This document shows positions 10,903 through 23,763 of a stretch of 64,000 nt of DNA, piece by piece. The translations under genes were made by a program, and so were the position numbers. The notes beneath the pieces were generated by a model. The model was given only the letters and a program-made list of their open reading frames with translations. It searched no databases and was not told the origin of the DNA. The stretch's first letter is position 1. The number at the start of each line of letters is the position of its first letter. This DNA comes from Cercis canadensis (Eukaryota > Streptophyta > Magnoliopsida > Fabales > Fabaceae), in contig QAOA01005188.1 in the NCBI GenBank assembly GCA_003255065.1, positions 202,228 through 266,227 on the forward strand, given 5' to 3'.

Positions 10903-11144
10903 GGAATTTAAATAAAAAGAATTTTAATTAAGTTTCAAAATTATACTTTATTTTACTTTAGTCATTGACCACCGTCAATTTGACGTTTTGGTTATTATGT
11001 GATTTTTGATAGTTAATGTGTGACTATCTTGACACATAATGGCTACTGGTCAGTAAAATTGTAAATGATCCCAAATGATAAAATATGACTATATAGTATA
11101 TACTCTGACTAAAATATAACTTTAATTCTTTTTATTTGAGTTCC
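10903..11144. mobile_element. Probable MITE upstream of the WD40 gene
   Basis: The left end reads GGAATTTAAATAAAAAGAAT. The reverse complement of the right end reads GGAACTCAAATAAAAAGAAT, so the two ends are imperfect terminal inverted repeats of at least 20 bp (18 of 20 match). The interval is about 240 bp with no coding capacity, typical of a MITE. I could not define a target duplication. It ends about 300 bases before the WD40 gene start codon, so it may lie in the promoter. Confidence 0.6.
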
Positions 11145-11199
11145 TCAAAAATAAATAATTCAAGTGAGGGCTTTCAATGTGCGTTGCATATCATCCGCC

Positions 11200-11253
11200 G
11201 CCCGCCCGCCACCACCCACGCCGCCCGCCACCNNNNNNNNNNNNNNNNNNNNN
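11200..11253. other. GC-rich CCGCC microsatellite followed by a sequence gap
   Basis: Positions 11200-11232 are almost pure C/G with CCGCC and CCACC units. Ns follow from 11233 to 11253, then a T run. The gap probably reflects hard-to-sequence GC-rich and homopolymer DNA in the promoter or 5' end of the gene. Confidence 0.7.
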
Positions 11254-11328
11254 TTTTTTTTTTTTTTTCCCAAATTTTTTAATGCTCTCATTTTGCAGAA
11301 ACTCCCGCCTCTCTCTCTAGAGTCTGAA

Positions 11329-11334
11329 ATGTAA
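11329..11334 (+). promoter_or_regulatory. Possible minimal uORF (ATG directly followed by TAA)
   Basis: ATGTAA lies about 115 bases upstream of the main start codon, in what is probably the 5' UTR. Start-stop uORFs of this form are known to slow ribosomes on some plant messages. Whether this one is transcribed depends on the unknown transcription start site. Confidence 0.3.
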
Positions 11335-11370
11335 ACGTTCAGTTTCGATTAGACCTCACAGTGAGAAACA

Positions 11371-11400
11371 ATGCGTCTTCAAATTTCAGATTATCTTTGA
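11371..11400 (+). promoter_or_regulatory. Possible 9-codon uORF in the 5' leader
   Basis: ATG at 11371 opens MRLQISDYL and stops at TGA 11398-11400, 49 bases before the main start. It would lower translation of the main frame if transcribed. No conserved peptide is recognised. Confidence 0.3.
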
Positions 11401-11449
11401 AGATTGAAGCCTCTCGCTGGTTAGGGTTTCTTTCTTTTGTTCAGTAATT

Positions 11450-14400
11450 ATGCTGAAGCCGAATCGCAAAACTAAGAAACCAAATACATCATCAAAGGTG
11501 AGTTTCTGAAAGCAATGTACCGTTTGATTTTCAAATCATAAACGCTTGTTTGTTTACCGAGAAAAAAAAAATGAACTAAGTGAAATGTATTGGGTAGTGA
11601 TTTCACTATTGGGCTCATTTTTTTTTTCAGCTGTAAAAAAATGTCTAATCCAATGTGCAATTGGTCTTCTGAGTGTTCATAATTTTTTATCTTTGCAGTT
11701 GGTTTTGGAGGAGGTCATTGGGTTGACGACAAAGAATTGCAATGGTTTGGCTTCGAATGTCTCAACTTCCAATTGTGCCTATTTGGCTGGTTGCGTTGTG
11801 GTAGTCTATAATGTGAATTCAGGCACTCAGTCGCACCTCATGGTGTCTCATCGATTGCCAAAACCTTTGGGTTGCGTTGTGGTGTCACAGGATGGGCGCT
11901 TTATAGCGGCTGGAGAGGTATTAATCAGTTTATAATCTTGGCATTTACATTTCACACAATGATCAATTTTACAATTCAAGTAGTTGTAGACCCCTATGAA
12001 GAAAATAGCTTCATCCTGTTGAGACTGTTAGTAAAAGGATAGAGCTTCTCAAACAAGAAATGCATTAATCAGCTAATTGAATTCTTGGGGATATCAACTG
12101 TTTTTTGCTTAGTGACGTTTTACTCCAATACCAATAGAAGCTTATGTGGTTGAAGCTGTCTTTAGCATTTCAAATTTCCACCCTTTCTGATTTCATTAAA
12201 CATGTTATTCTTACAGACTGAAATGCAAAGGATCACAATTATGCTCCCTTTCATGATCTTATTGCCCTTTCATTAGAAAATAATTTACATATCAGGAAAT
12301 GTCCATGAAAGATCAGAGATCATATGATAGTCTACCTTGAAAATTCTGCATTGCATATGAGGTGGGACAGGTATTGATGTATTTCTTGCACTATTGTTTC
12401 ATTGATTAAAATTGAATGCTAACCAATTTGTGTCGGAATAAAATGTTGCATATATATGAATGATGAATATCAGAAGAATTTTGAAGTTCGTATATAATAT
12501 AAAAGACAGCGCAATTCATAGTCATATCTTCTGGAAATGAGCTTGATTAATACATAACAGGAACTTTACCTCTTCAGTGAGCTAAAAGATAGTAATGTTT
12601 TCTTTTCTCTTTTTCTCCTAATTCTTTCCCTTCTTCATGTTTATGGATATGGTAACTGATGAGAGTAACACATAATGACTTCACGTGTGGTGCCCTGTTT
12701 CTATAAAACTTTACCTGGGTCTTGCAGGCAGGAAGTCAATCCTCATTGTTAGTATGGGATTCTGCTACTTTGGCCTTTATATCTGAACTGAAAGGTCATC
12801 TATATGGAGTTGCGTGCATCTCTTTCTCTCCTGATGGTTAGTTACGTTCTAATTATTTCTACACAAGCCTTCTTGTCTTATATTACCCACTGCTTCTTAC
12901 TAATTCAGTGATATTCTGTCCCAGGTAAGCATCTAATATCTGTTGGGGAATACATCTACCTCTGGGACTGGCGAAACAGTCAGCTAGTTACAAAGCTTCG
13001 AACCAGTTCATCTTGTTCTGCTGTCTCAACTGTTAGTTTCTCATCAGATGGAAAATTTATTGTGACTTCTGGGAAAAAACATTTAAAATTCTGGGAGCTT
13101 GGAGCATCTAGAAGAACTCAACTGAATGGAGACATGGGCTGGACAGGGTCATTAGTAATGCATGGAAAGGCTGTTAACCTTCCTATTCACAAAGGAAGCT
13201 CATTCATATCTATTACATCTTCTATGCTGAGCAATAGCAGCTTCACTAATTGTAAACATGCGGGTGATCTTCCCATGTATGCATTGACTGATGCAGGTTC
13301 GATTTGGTTCAGGATCTGTCTAGGATTTACGTATTTTATGTTTGAGACATTGAGGAATTAACATCTCTTACATATGATTCATCTTTTTCATTCTGTTTCT
13401 ATCTGTTTACAGGCATTTTGTGCCTTATCCACCCTGGGATGTTGTCAGTCAAAAAGTCAGTGGATTTGAAAGTGAGTTCAACTATTTATTACAATACTTT
13501 TGATGATATATTAAAGTGTGCTTATTTTGTATTTGTGAAAGTGGAAATGTCGAGGGATTAGTTAATTAGTTCCTGACATGGACGGACTGAATAGATTTCC
13601 CATGTAGATGCCAATGCTGTAAATGCAGACTAGAGCATAGTAGTAATATCTACTAGTATCCAAGATTAGGAAAACTAAAGTTTTGACTCAACATTTGAGG
13701 TTTCCTAACTTATTGCCCTTGAGCAAATCAAGTATAAACTATGAATTGTCAGAAGCCCACAAGGAGAGATGATCTTTATCAATGATAAACACACACACAC
13801 ACATGTTTGAGTTTCTGATAATTGTTAGATTATATACTTTAAATTGCTTCCAGCAAGACTTAGCAACTGTAGATTAAACTCGAAAATGCCAGTGTGAACT
13901 TTATTAAATTAAACTTGATTGCAAGTTGCTATATGATATTATTTTTGTGTGAATATTTCCTTCATAGTTCTTCATAATTTCTGTCATATAATTTTCAGGT
14001 TAAAAAAGGCTTTGCACTGTCAACATCCAGGAAGCAAATTGCTTGTGCATGCAATAACGGAATAGTCAAAATCTTTACCCTCAAGTCTCTAGAATATGTG
14101 GGAAGTGTAGTGTATTCAAATGGCAAAAAATGTTATGAAGAAAACGATACCATTTGCCATGCTAAAGTTCCTGAACAGGATATTCAGCATTTGCTGACCC
14201 TGCCAGATGCAGTTGCTTGTCAGTTTTCAACCCTAGAAAAACTTGGTGAGCATTCAACTCAAGTTGTTTTAAAAATTGTATTTCACATCACCTTGCTTCT
14301 TGAATTATTCTCCATTTTTTCCCTGCAGTGGTTGTTTATGGAGATCATAGTCTCTACATATGGGACATCCATGACGTGAATCAGGTAAATGGTTTGTTTG

Positions 14401-17400
14401 GTATGTATATCATAATATTATAAATGTTTGATAAATTTAGCACCTATGCACAATTGGTAAAATTCTCACTATCAAAGTCCTAATTAAGCCCCTAATTTTG
14501 TGTCTCATGCATGGATAATCTGTCCATATTTTCCAGGCCACAAGGTGTTGCGTGCTAGTTTCTCATTCCGCATGCATATGGGATATCAAGAATCTATGTT
14601 GTGAAAACAATCATGATCCATCTCTTGCATGTATTGCCAGAGGTTGTTCTGGCGGAGTTTCTTTTGCAACATGCTCTGCTGATGGTACAATTAGGCTATG
14701 GGATCTTGCTTTGCAAACCAATTTATCAAAAGATGATGCAGAGCATCATTCTTTAAAGACTGAACTAATGGGGTCTTCATGTTTAGGTAACTGAAGCTAT
14801 GGACAGATTTTATCAAATTTCTTATTTTCTGTTTAAATTCTTTTTTTGAAGACTAAACACATTGTCACTTTTCTTCAAAAAAAATTTATATGCCTTTTCA
14901 CATGTTGCATCCTGCCCATTTCTTGCTGCAGTAAGTGTGGGGACTTTTGAACGTGATGCTGTTGAGACAGACATTAGCAGTCAAGAGTTTCGGTCACTTG
15001 CTGTGAGTTCAGATGGAAAGTATCTTGCTGCTGGTGATTGCAAGGGCAACCTTCATATATACAACCTTCAAACTTCAGACTATACATGCTTTCAGGTAAA
15101 CTCATGAACCTAAGTACATTTTCAAAATTGTTGGGTAAAAAGATGCTATTTGAAGACATTTTATGTTTTCCTTTATGGGAATTTAAGTCTTGCACATCTA
15201 ATCAAAGATAAATATTTTCTATTCTTCCAGGGTGCTCATGATGCAGACATTCTTACATTGAGCTTTAGCTCGCCTCCCCAGGACAGTATATCTAAAAGCA
15301 GCTACTATCTTGCTTCAGGGGGTCTGGATTGTATAATCCATTTGTATGATGTAAAAAAGTATGCTTTCAGAAAGTTTTTGGGCTATTCTATCTGATTGGG
15401 CATACATTTCAGTGACAGTCTCTACTCTTTTTGTATATGGCAGGGATTTTGATCTCATTGATAGTATTCATGATCATTCAGCTGCTGTGACTTCTGTCAA
15501 AACAACCAGTAACGGTTGCGTGATCCTCAGTTGTAGTGCTGATAGGTATGCTAGTTTAAGTTTGGCTTCATAAACATTATAAGAGCTTTGGTTTGAAAAT
15601 AAATGATTAATGCTTGTCCCTGGTGGAACAATTGTAGTAAGGGCTGGTACAATTTTCCACTTGAAGGTTCTGAGTATCAAATGTTGACTTTCATAGCACT
15701 TGTCAGTCTGCAGGCACTATTTGCTAATTAATAGTAATAATAGATTGCAGATGCACATGTATGAATCAGTTCACTGAAATCAGCTGGAAAGATATTAATG
15801 ATTTATTGAAGTCAACACAGTCATCTTTCTTCACTTTCCTTTTTTTGTACTCTATAGGTATCAATAATGTAGTAAGTTGCCTGTTATATGCTCAATATCA
15901 TTTGGTGTAGGTGATTTTCAGCTTATGTATATATCGCTACCCATGGGGTGGACCCATGCACATTTTTTTTAACATCACTTCTGAAATAGTAGTGGGCTAT
16001 GGCATATTATAACAATTTTTATAAATCAATGAATGTAACTTTCAGTTGATCCTAGTGGGTTCATGAACCGTCTCAGCTCCCTTAAGATCACTGCGCAGAA
16101 AGAGAAAGCAAAAAAAGTGAATTACTGGGAACTGTGTTAGAACGAATATTCCATAAAGCAGCACAAGTTGAAAGAACAATAAAATGAGATGCAGTTCATT
16201 TTCTATTCTAATCTATTAGTTTAGAGGAAACTGAACTATCGAAAAGATATTTCAATAATTTTCAACAGTTTCTGCATGTTGTTTTCTTTAGAGCCATAAT
16301 GAGCAGATGCGGGTGCTTAAACTCTTCATTTAACAACCCTATTCTTTGCTTGAGAATTTAAATAAGTTTATAAAGCTAGACAATCTGGATTATTTACTTT
16401 CTTCATTCATTATATGGTCATGATCGTTTATGTAGTTATTCTATTATCATAGTGACACAGTCATATTCTGGTTTTTATATCATTTGTTATATTAACTGGT
16501 AGAGAATGTTTCTTTTATGATTCATATAATCCTTCTTTCATACAGTTTCCTGGTGCTTCGTGATGTTGAGATAGCTGGTAGTAGTCATAAGATTTTGCAG
16601 CATCATCGTCAAAAAGCTTCTCATGGAACTGTTTATGACATGGCTGTGGATCCAGCATTTGAGGTTGTTGTCACAGTTGGCCAGGTAATGTAGCTGATGC
16701 TTAATGGTGGTATTTAAAATTTCAAACGTGGCTTTGACGGCTTTCCAAGGAACGTCTAAAGCAATCAGTCCAACTAGTTCTGTGCTCATATCCTTTAGAT
16801 AAGATTATCACTCATAATCCCAGATGTCAGTGCTTGGAGTTGCTGATTTGATTATCCTACTCATAGGATAAGAAGATAAACACTTTTGACATTGCTGCTC
16901 GAAAGCTGATTAGGTCATACAAGCAAGATAAAGATTTTGGAGACCCTATAAAGGTTAGTTATATGGTCAATGATGCATTACAAACATCATGCTAGTTTGC
17001 TGGGAACTAATCATGTTTGCATAGTACAGGTTACAGTGGATCCAGGCTGCACTTATGTTGTTTGCTCTTACTCTAATAAGTCCATCTGCATTTATGACTT
17101 TATAACGGGAGAGATGGTAGCAAAAGCCATGGGACATGCTGAAGTTGTTACTGGTGTCATCTTCTTGCCTGATTGCAAGCATATTGTTTCTGTGAGATTC
17201 TTTCATGCATAATGTTCATTCCTTTAATTCTGCATTATTTTTTTAGGTAATTATGTTTAATACCTGACAGAGTTGTTCTATTTCATTTTTCTGTTTTAGA
17301 AAAAGGCCATGCATATGTTTCATCCGTATAACATTATTTGTAGTAGCATGTTGTACTGGGTCACTTCAAGACACTACTTCCGAGATAGAGTGGTCTTTCC

Positions 17401-20400
17401 TGAAAATTTCGATTGAATTATGCTTCTGACTTTGAACCAGTACTATAACTTCACATCATGATTGCAGTCTTCTCATGTAAAGTAATCTCCGCCCTCCTTC
17501 AAATTCTGGATTTTTTGGTATGCAAGAATGACAGTAGTATCTCTTCTCTTTGTGGCATAGTCATATGACCCATATCAAGGTTAAAACAGGGAAGCTCTTT
17601 TCCCAAAGGAAATAGTAGCATATGTTGTTCTTGATCCACAAATTGTTTCTCTCTTTTAATGTTTCAATAAAAGGATGTATCTCAGAGGCACAAATCTAAA
17701 CATTACATTTTATGACATTTTGCAAGCATCAACATGCACGGCTTTATTTGTCAAATGGGATGTGCTTTTTGTTTATGTCTCCGCATATGAGATAGATACA
17801 CCTGAAGGAGCAAAATACTTCTAGAAATTCAGAACTAGATATTTCTTGTAAATGCACTTGTCAAATGAAATAAATTATGGAACCTGAGCTTACAAATGCA
17901 AACAACTTTCTTCAGTTGTGGTTTAGGCTTGGACCAATTTGTTTTTATTTCTTGTCATTATGATAAAAATGTAGAAAGCTGCTCATGTTTCAAATTGGTT
18001 ATTAATGTATTCAGGTAGATGGTGATGGTTGTGTTTTTGTATGGAAACTGCCTCCTCCTTTGTCTTCTAGAATACTCGAGAGAATAATGGAAAGAAGTAA
18101 TCCATTGTCTCCAAGAAGCTTAGCCCAATCTGTTGGTTATAATCATCTAATATTTTGTGAAGAAGAATGTAAGCAATCCAAGATCAAACTTGAGGATGTC
18201 TGGTCATTGGATAACAACAGCCAAACTGGGGAGAGAATTTTTTATCCAGGAAAGAGTCCCAAAGAGGCTTCAGCTTTTAAATTTAGTGTTTCAAGACTTC
18301 CAAAATGGGCACAAGCGAAAGTGACAAGCTCAAATATTGGCTGCAGGAGTCTCAAGTACACTTCATCTGAGGTATTTGTATGCTCAATGATTTTCTTCCT
18401 TTTTGAGGAACTCAATCATATATTAATTTTGCGTGGTATGCCCCTGCAACGGGATTTTATTAAAACCATTTTGTGTGATCTATGATGAAGTATAAATATT
18501 GGTTAAACCACTTTGGTAATTTGTGCTCAAATATTGGTGGTCAGTGCATGCAAGGATTCCTGCATTAAAGCTGATTGCACAATTCTATAATGGCACGACG
18601 AATCATGCCATTCCAAAATGGCGTGATCAACTTTAGTTGTGAATCTCTGACTAATAGGAAAAAGTTAGTCGTGCCATTCTAAAACAGTACGATTATTCAT
18701 GTAATCGCCCCATTCTAAGATGGCACTTAAATTTTAGCCAACAAAGCACCACTTTCTCAGTTTCACTTTTCAGTTAATTAATAAAAAAAATAGAAACATT
18801 GGCAAACCAGTAATATGTTTCAAAACATCATTATTAAGGTCAAAACACCCCAACGGTTGAAGAGTAAAAATAGTAAAGGTAAATAGTTGCTTTCCAACTG
18901 ACATCTTACTTTTGGAATATGTAAGAGAAAACTAATTCCCACTAAGCAAGTTACTTATTCTTGAATGTAGTTATGGCAAGCTAGTTATTGGCTCTGTCCA
19001 TGTAAATTGTAGATAGAAAAAATTCTTAGTCAAATCACCTCTAGCAATTGAAATTTCAGGTAGCAAAGCTCTAACTGCATTTTCTTCTAATGATTCCTAT
19101 TGTGGTCTAACAAGGAGAACCTGAGTATCTATATCAAGTCCAAACCTATAAGTCACCGATAGCTAGATTTTTGGGTGAGGATCTGTAATTGTTTTTATAG
19201 TATCACACTAAATCCTAACCAGCTCTTATATGAAGATTTCCTGGGAGGACAATAAGAATTAGAGAGAAAAAAATTGTCCCAAGTCTTGAATATAATGTAG
19301 GTCTTCTAGTTAGCTCTTTAAAAAGGACCTGTGGTGTTACAATTTGGACTCGGAAGTTGACAGTAAAATGTTTCTTTTGCTGGTGATGCTCAGGCATATG
19401 CTCCTTCATCCCCAGAAGTTCAAACGCCATCTGATCACCCATTTGCATTCTCAGAGACTGGAATCTCTCAATGTTCTCCAAGGCCTGAAGGAACTTTCAG
19501 GTGAGCTTTGAATTATGATCAGGAACTTTAAATGGCATATTATGTTTTTTTGCTCGTTGTGTAACATTACAACTTCAGCAACTTTGCTTTGGACAAGCGT
19601 TGGCTCTCTGTTTATACTGTTTGCATGGATGCACTGTCCTCCCCAGAGATGCAGAGTTTAATGGACACAGCAATGTCAGAGTCTTCCTCATGTTTAAGTA
19701 AGGACAGCCTTTATACTTGCGTCATATTTCTATTCAATCTTCATCTTTATTGACAATAGGACAAAAGACAAGAACTTGCCAACCATGGTTTATTCATCTC
19801 TGGTTGGGAGAATAGTTTTTTGATGACAAGCACAGATCTTTTAGGCTATAGGTTGCTTGTGCATATCATTAGACTGCAATCATTGGAAAAATGAGCATTT
19901 GGTAATGCAAGTTGATTGGTTGGCAAATTGCACATATTTGATTTGTAAATACAGATCATGATTTTCAGTTTCCTGACATACTCCAATATTTGCGAGTTTC
20001 ACAGTTAGGCTTCTATTTATTGTGCTAAATGATTTTACGGAGTTGGCATATATGGCCAAGTAACATTGGCCCCAAATTGGGATAAAAACTGAATACATGG
20101 TCCTTTTCCAGCTTACCTCTTTTGAAAAGGAAAAAATATGTAATGGATACATTTGAAAACTATTAAGCACTTTTGACTCCAAGCAGATACAGTGTCCTGT
20201 TTGATACAGAAGAGCTCATGCAGTGCATCAAGGAGTTCTATTTGATACAAAGTTCTTTCTGCCTAGTCCTTGGTAAAGCTGTAGAACTCGTTATCATGAG
20301 CAATTGCCAATTGTGACAAACAATATGATTTGTTGAGAACCATGTCTCCACTTTCTGCATTTTGTGGATGTGCCAAGTGCATCCTTTATCATCTTTAGTG

Positions 20401-23131
20401 AATCATCCATTTTGCTGGTTGTTGAAAAGTGAAACAACTTGTAAATATCTGCACTTCAAAAATTTAACTTTCCTAGAGTGGAAGATCGTTAACTATTTAG
20501 CAGTGCTGCTGTTGCTACATACTATGTTGTAATCAACCTCTATTCTTGCCTACATGCCATGTTTAAACTTCATTTTTGGGCCAGACTACCTTTTCTTAAC
20601 TGGGTTAGCTCCTTGGCTGGTCAGTTCCAGTTTTTGTATTATGTTTTCGTAATTTGAATATGCATGCCAAGTGATGTCACCAGGTCGGCTAATGGGCTGT
20701 ACCTGCATAGGGAAGACACATGAACTTGGGCCAGGCTGTGATAGCCAACCCAGACTCCAATGGTAAAGTCTGGTCTAAGTAAAGAGGATGTATTAAGGAT
20801 AGCTAATCAGAAAAATTGGAATCAGAAGTGTGGGTTTACCTTATTTATAGGCTGATCCAGTGGCATGGTGGTAAATAGGGAGATAATAGGGCCCATGAAG
20901 CTATTGGGCCTCCAGTGGGCTGACTATGGTCATAGGCTCAAAGTCATTGGGCCTCACATTAGTAATTTCAGGATGTTACACCAAGCATTGAAGTTTTCAT
21001 GATTTTCAATAAGACTGCTTGGACTTAGGCTAAAGAAAATACAGAATGTAAACCCTTGATTTGAGCTTATAAAAGCTTTTCTTTTACAAATATCAAATAA
21101 TGGCTTTTTTGTAGTACAAGACAAGACCGAGATGAGTACGGACCAGGGCAGTAGCCATAGCAAACATGACAAGCTGGACCTTGTCTTTGACCAGCATGCT
21201 AGTTGCAACAGTAATAATATATCACGGTCTGAATGCCTTGAAGAATTTTCTGGCTGTGCAGCAGAGCAGTTGCATTTAGATGATTCAGGAAGTGAGTCCC
21301 AAGCAATTACTGAAGTCAACTTGCAGAATATGCAATTTGAAGACAGTGATATATTCAACCAACATTTTGGCAGTTTATCAATAACGAGCAAGGTTAGTGC
21401 TTTTGAATAATGTCATAGTATTTTTGTTAGGAAGGATCTTAATGGGATTTATACATGACTCAGGAAAGTCAGTGTCTACTTTGAGTTAACCTTCAATATT
21501 TTGTTTGTCCCACTTCTTTCCTAGGGAAATCCCTTTCACCAAATATAAAACTCAATATGATTTTGACAATAAAATTAAAATTCATCTTTAGTATAAAAAA
21601 TGTAAGACTGCTCCATCAAAAACGATGTTCTCATCTCAAGTAACGAATCAGGAGCAGTCAGCTCTGAACATTACATGTTATGCTATCACAACATTTTCTT
21701 TATGTCTTTTCATGAGATTGGCTTGATAAGTTTCCTGCCTTAGACATACTCTTTCATCTTACCTTTTCTAAGATCTAAACTAACGGCTCATTCATTAACA
21801 AAATGACAATTCAGAATTACTAATTGAAGAAAATTTGTCAGTGTTACAGCAGTATGAATTATTTTCTAATGAATGAACAACAAGAAAAGAAGTCATTGGA
21901 GAAAGTATGTGTCCAATAATCTAGATCCAAAAAAAATTCCTCGATATTATTGATTTGCTCCAGGATTAGGAGTAAAATATCGTAAAATTGAAAAAAACAA
22001 CTACAGTTAGAGGTTTTTTTTGTGCTTATCATTTTTTTGGATGTGTAACCATTTGTGCAGGTAGGGAGAAGAAAATCATGTATGCAAAGGTACTCCTCAA
22101 CGTATGTTCTGCAACAGGATTACCCTGGGGACTGCAAGAGACTATTTAGCACCCCAGTCAGGAATATGACTAATAAAACCATGAACTTTGATGAAGAAGA
22201 TTCAACTCATATTATATCAGAAGACACATCCTTGCAGGTGAGAAATTCTTCTGAAAGGATATGTATGGGGGAATATAATACAGACTTGCGAAATAATGGC
22301 TTTGCTTGGTAACTATACATGATAAAATACAGTTTGAAGAATATGAAGATTAGAAGTACATAAAAAGTCATTTTGTTCTCTAAAAATTGCTACTCATGGG
22401 ATCACGTGCTTTTATAAATAATGGCCAAGTCCAAGTAAAAACATTGTCGAGTGAGGCTTTTGTTAACTAAATTTACCAGTATCATCAATAGTTATTGATA
22501 ACCTGTTCACTTAACATGTTTCACTAGGAAATTTTTTAGAAGCACTCTGAGCTTGAACCTTTATATGTTCTTGAATTTCACAATGGTTAATTATTGGTAT
22601 TTGAAAGGTCTATTATATATTTATTAGCACAATTAACATGAATGACTTTGCATAAACATTTACTTCTTTGAATGCCAACTGTAGGACGTCAAGAATACGG
22701 AACAAAGCTTAACAGATTCAATATGTGAATCAACTGGAAGCCCTGTCAAAGAAAATTCAGCTGAGATTGAACTGAGGAAAGGAAGAAACCAGGATGAAAG
22801 TGTTCCTCAAACAAGTGAGCAACAGAAGACCATAATTGCATGCAAGGAAGTCTTGTGCAGCTTGGATGCAGCAGCTGAGAGTGCAATCCAGTTATTTTCA
22901 AAATTAGAACTTGAGGGTTCTGGGAAAGAGGTTTTGGGAGCTCAATTACTTAATGAAGCTGCTAAGATACTTCCATCAATTACAGAGAAAGTTCATGCAG
23001 TTGCCAGATTGGTGCAATGTAGGAAGAACGGTTCGTGTGGAAATAGAGTAGGTAAGGCAGGATCAGATCAACTGTTAGGAAGGTTTGCTGAAAGCATATC
23101 AGAGACAGATCGTATTGTTGAATTACTGTAG
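11450..23131 (+). CDS. WD40-repeat protein, plant MABP1/WDR62 homologue (20 exons)
   Basis: Exons: 11450-11497, 11699-11917, 12728-12836, 12925-13296, 13413-13471, 13999-14245, 14329-14384, 14537-14786, 14932-15095, 15231-15358, 15444-15545, 16546-16684, 16867-16953, 17030-17191, 18015-18371, 19394-19500, 19579-19697, 21115-21392, 22061-22237, 22685-23131. All introns are GT-AG and phases agree, giving 3627 coding bases and 1208 residues. Residues about 1-730 form two beta-propellers of WD40 blades; strand ends include LLVWDSATL, IYLWDWRNS, LYIWDIHDV, IRLWDLALQ, IHLYDVKK, VFVWKLPPP. Residues about 730-1110 are Ser-rich and of low complexity. A conserved helical C-terminal block (SLDAAAESAIQLFSKLELEG) begins near residue 1114. 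The opening EEVIGLTTKNCNGLASN and this layout match MABP1/WDR62 proteins, which in animals scaffold MAP kinase (JNK) modules and act at spindle poles. The plant role is not established, so scaffolding is inference. The start was chosen as the first ATG giving the conserved N-terminus (MLKPNRKTKK). Confidence 0.92.
18588..18735. repeat. Inverted-repeat fragment in intron 15 of the WD40 gene
   Basis: Several imperfect copies of a short unit occur in both orientations, such as AATGGCACGACG, GTGCCATTCTAAAA and CATTCTAAGATGGCAC. The overall look is a decayed fold-back element. No target duplication was found and the limits are approximate. Confidence 0.35.
20672..20980 (-). mobile_element. Solo LTR in intron 17 of the WD40 gene
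   Basis: The 309-bp insert is flanked by a perfect 5-bp direct repeat CCAAG (20667-20671 and 20981-20985). On the minus strand it starts TGTAACATCC and ends GGTGACATCA, so it has TG...CA ends. A TATA-like CTATAAATAAGG lies inside on the same strand, at 20842-20853. No internal coding region or second LTR is present. This is the classic product of LTR-LTR recombination. The TGTAACA start is more common among gypsy LTRs, but the superfamily is not proven. Confidence 0.85.
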
Positions 23132-23274
23132 CAAAATACCAGCACTCATTGAATATATTTCGTTTACTTTGCCTCTAATGAGTAATAACATGTTCCTTTA
23201 CTTAACATGTGTACATTTTACTCCATTCTATTTAGTTGCCTTACTTTCTTTTTTCTTTATTTTATAAAAATTCA

Positions 23275-23280
23275 AATAAA
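23275..23280 (+). terminator. Candidate polyadenylation signal of the WD40 gene
   Basis: AATAAA lies about 145 bases after the stop codon in an AT-rich 3' region, a plausible distance for a plant 3' UTR. No transcript evidence is available. Confidence 0.4.
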
Positions 23281-23395
23281 TTCTATCAGGAATTTGTTCC
23301 ACTGTCTTCAGCAAAGTTGGGTATAGCCAAAATTAGATGGAAGATCCACCTAGAAATCAAGGACTCAGTACGCCTGGGAGGGAAGGTGGAAAATA

Positions 23396-23763
23396 GAAAA
23401 GGGAGATAAAAATGAAAGAAATTTAATTTTCATTCTTTGATTAAAATTATAGTTTTCTCATTTCTAAGTTTCCCTCATTTTTTTGTTACCAAGCAAGTGT
23501 AAGATGATTGGCATCTCAAATTTACAATGCTAACTTTTTTCCATCCTCCAATTTCACCGCTTGAATTGGGATCTTAAGGNGAAAAGGGAGATAAAAATGA
23601 AAGAAATTTAATTTTCATTCTTTGATTAAAATTAAAGTTTTCTCATTTCTAAGTTTCCCTCATTTTTTTGTTACCAAGCAAGTGTAAGATGATTGGCATC
23701 TCAAATTTACAATGCTAACTTTTTTCCATCCTCCAATTTCACCGCTTGAATTGGGATCTTAAG
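23396..23763. repeat. 184-bp direct duplication joined by a single N
   Basis: 23396-23579 and 23581-23763 are the same sequence with about one mismatch (ATTATAG versus ATTAAAG), separated by one N at 23580. This is probably an unmerged contig overlap or allelic pair rather than a biological tandem repeat. Confidence 0.85.
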
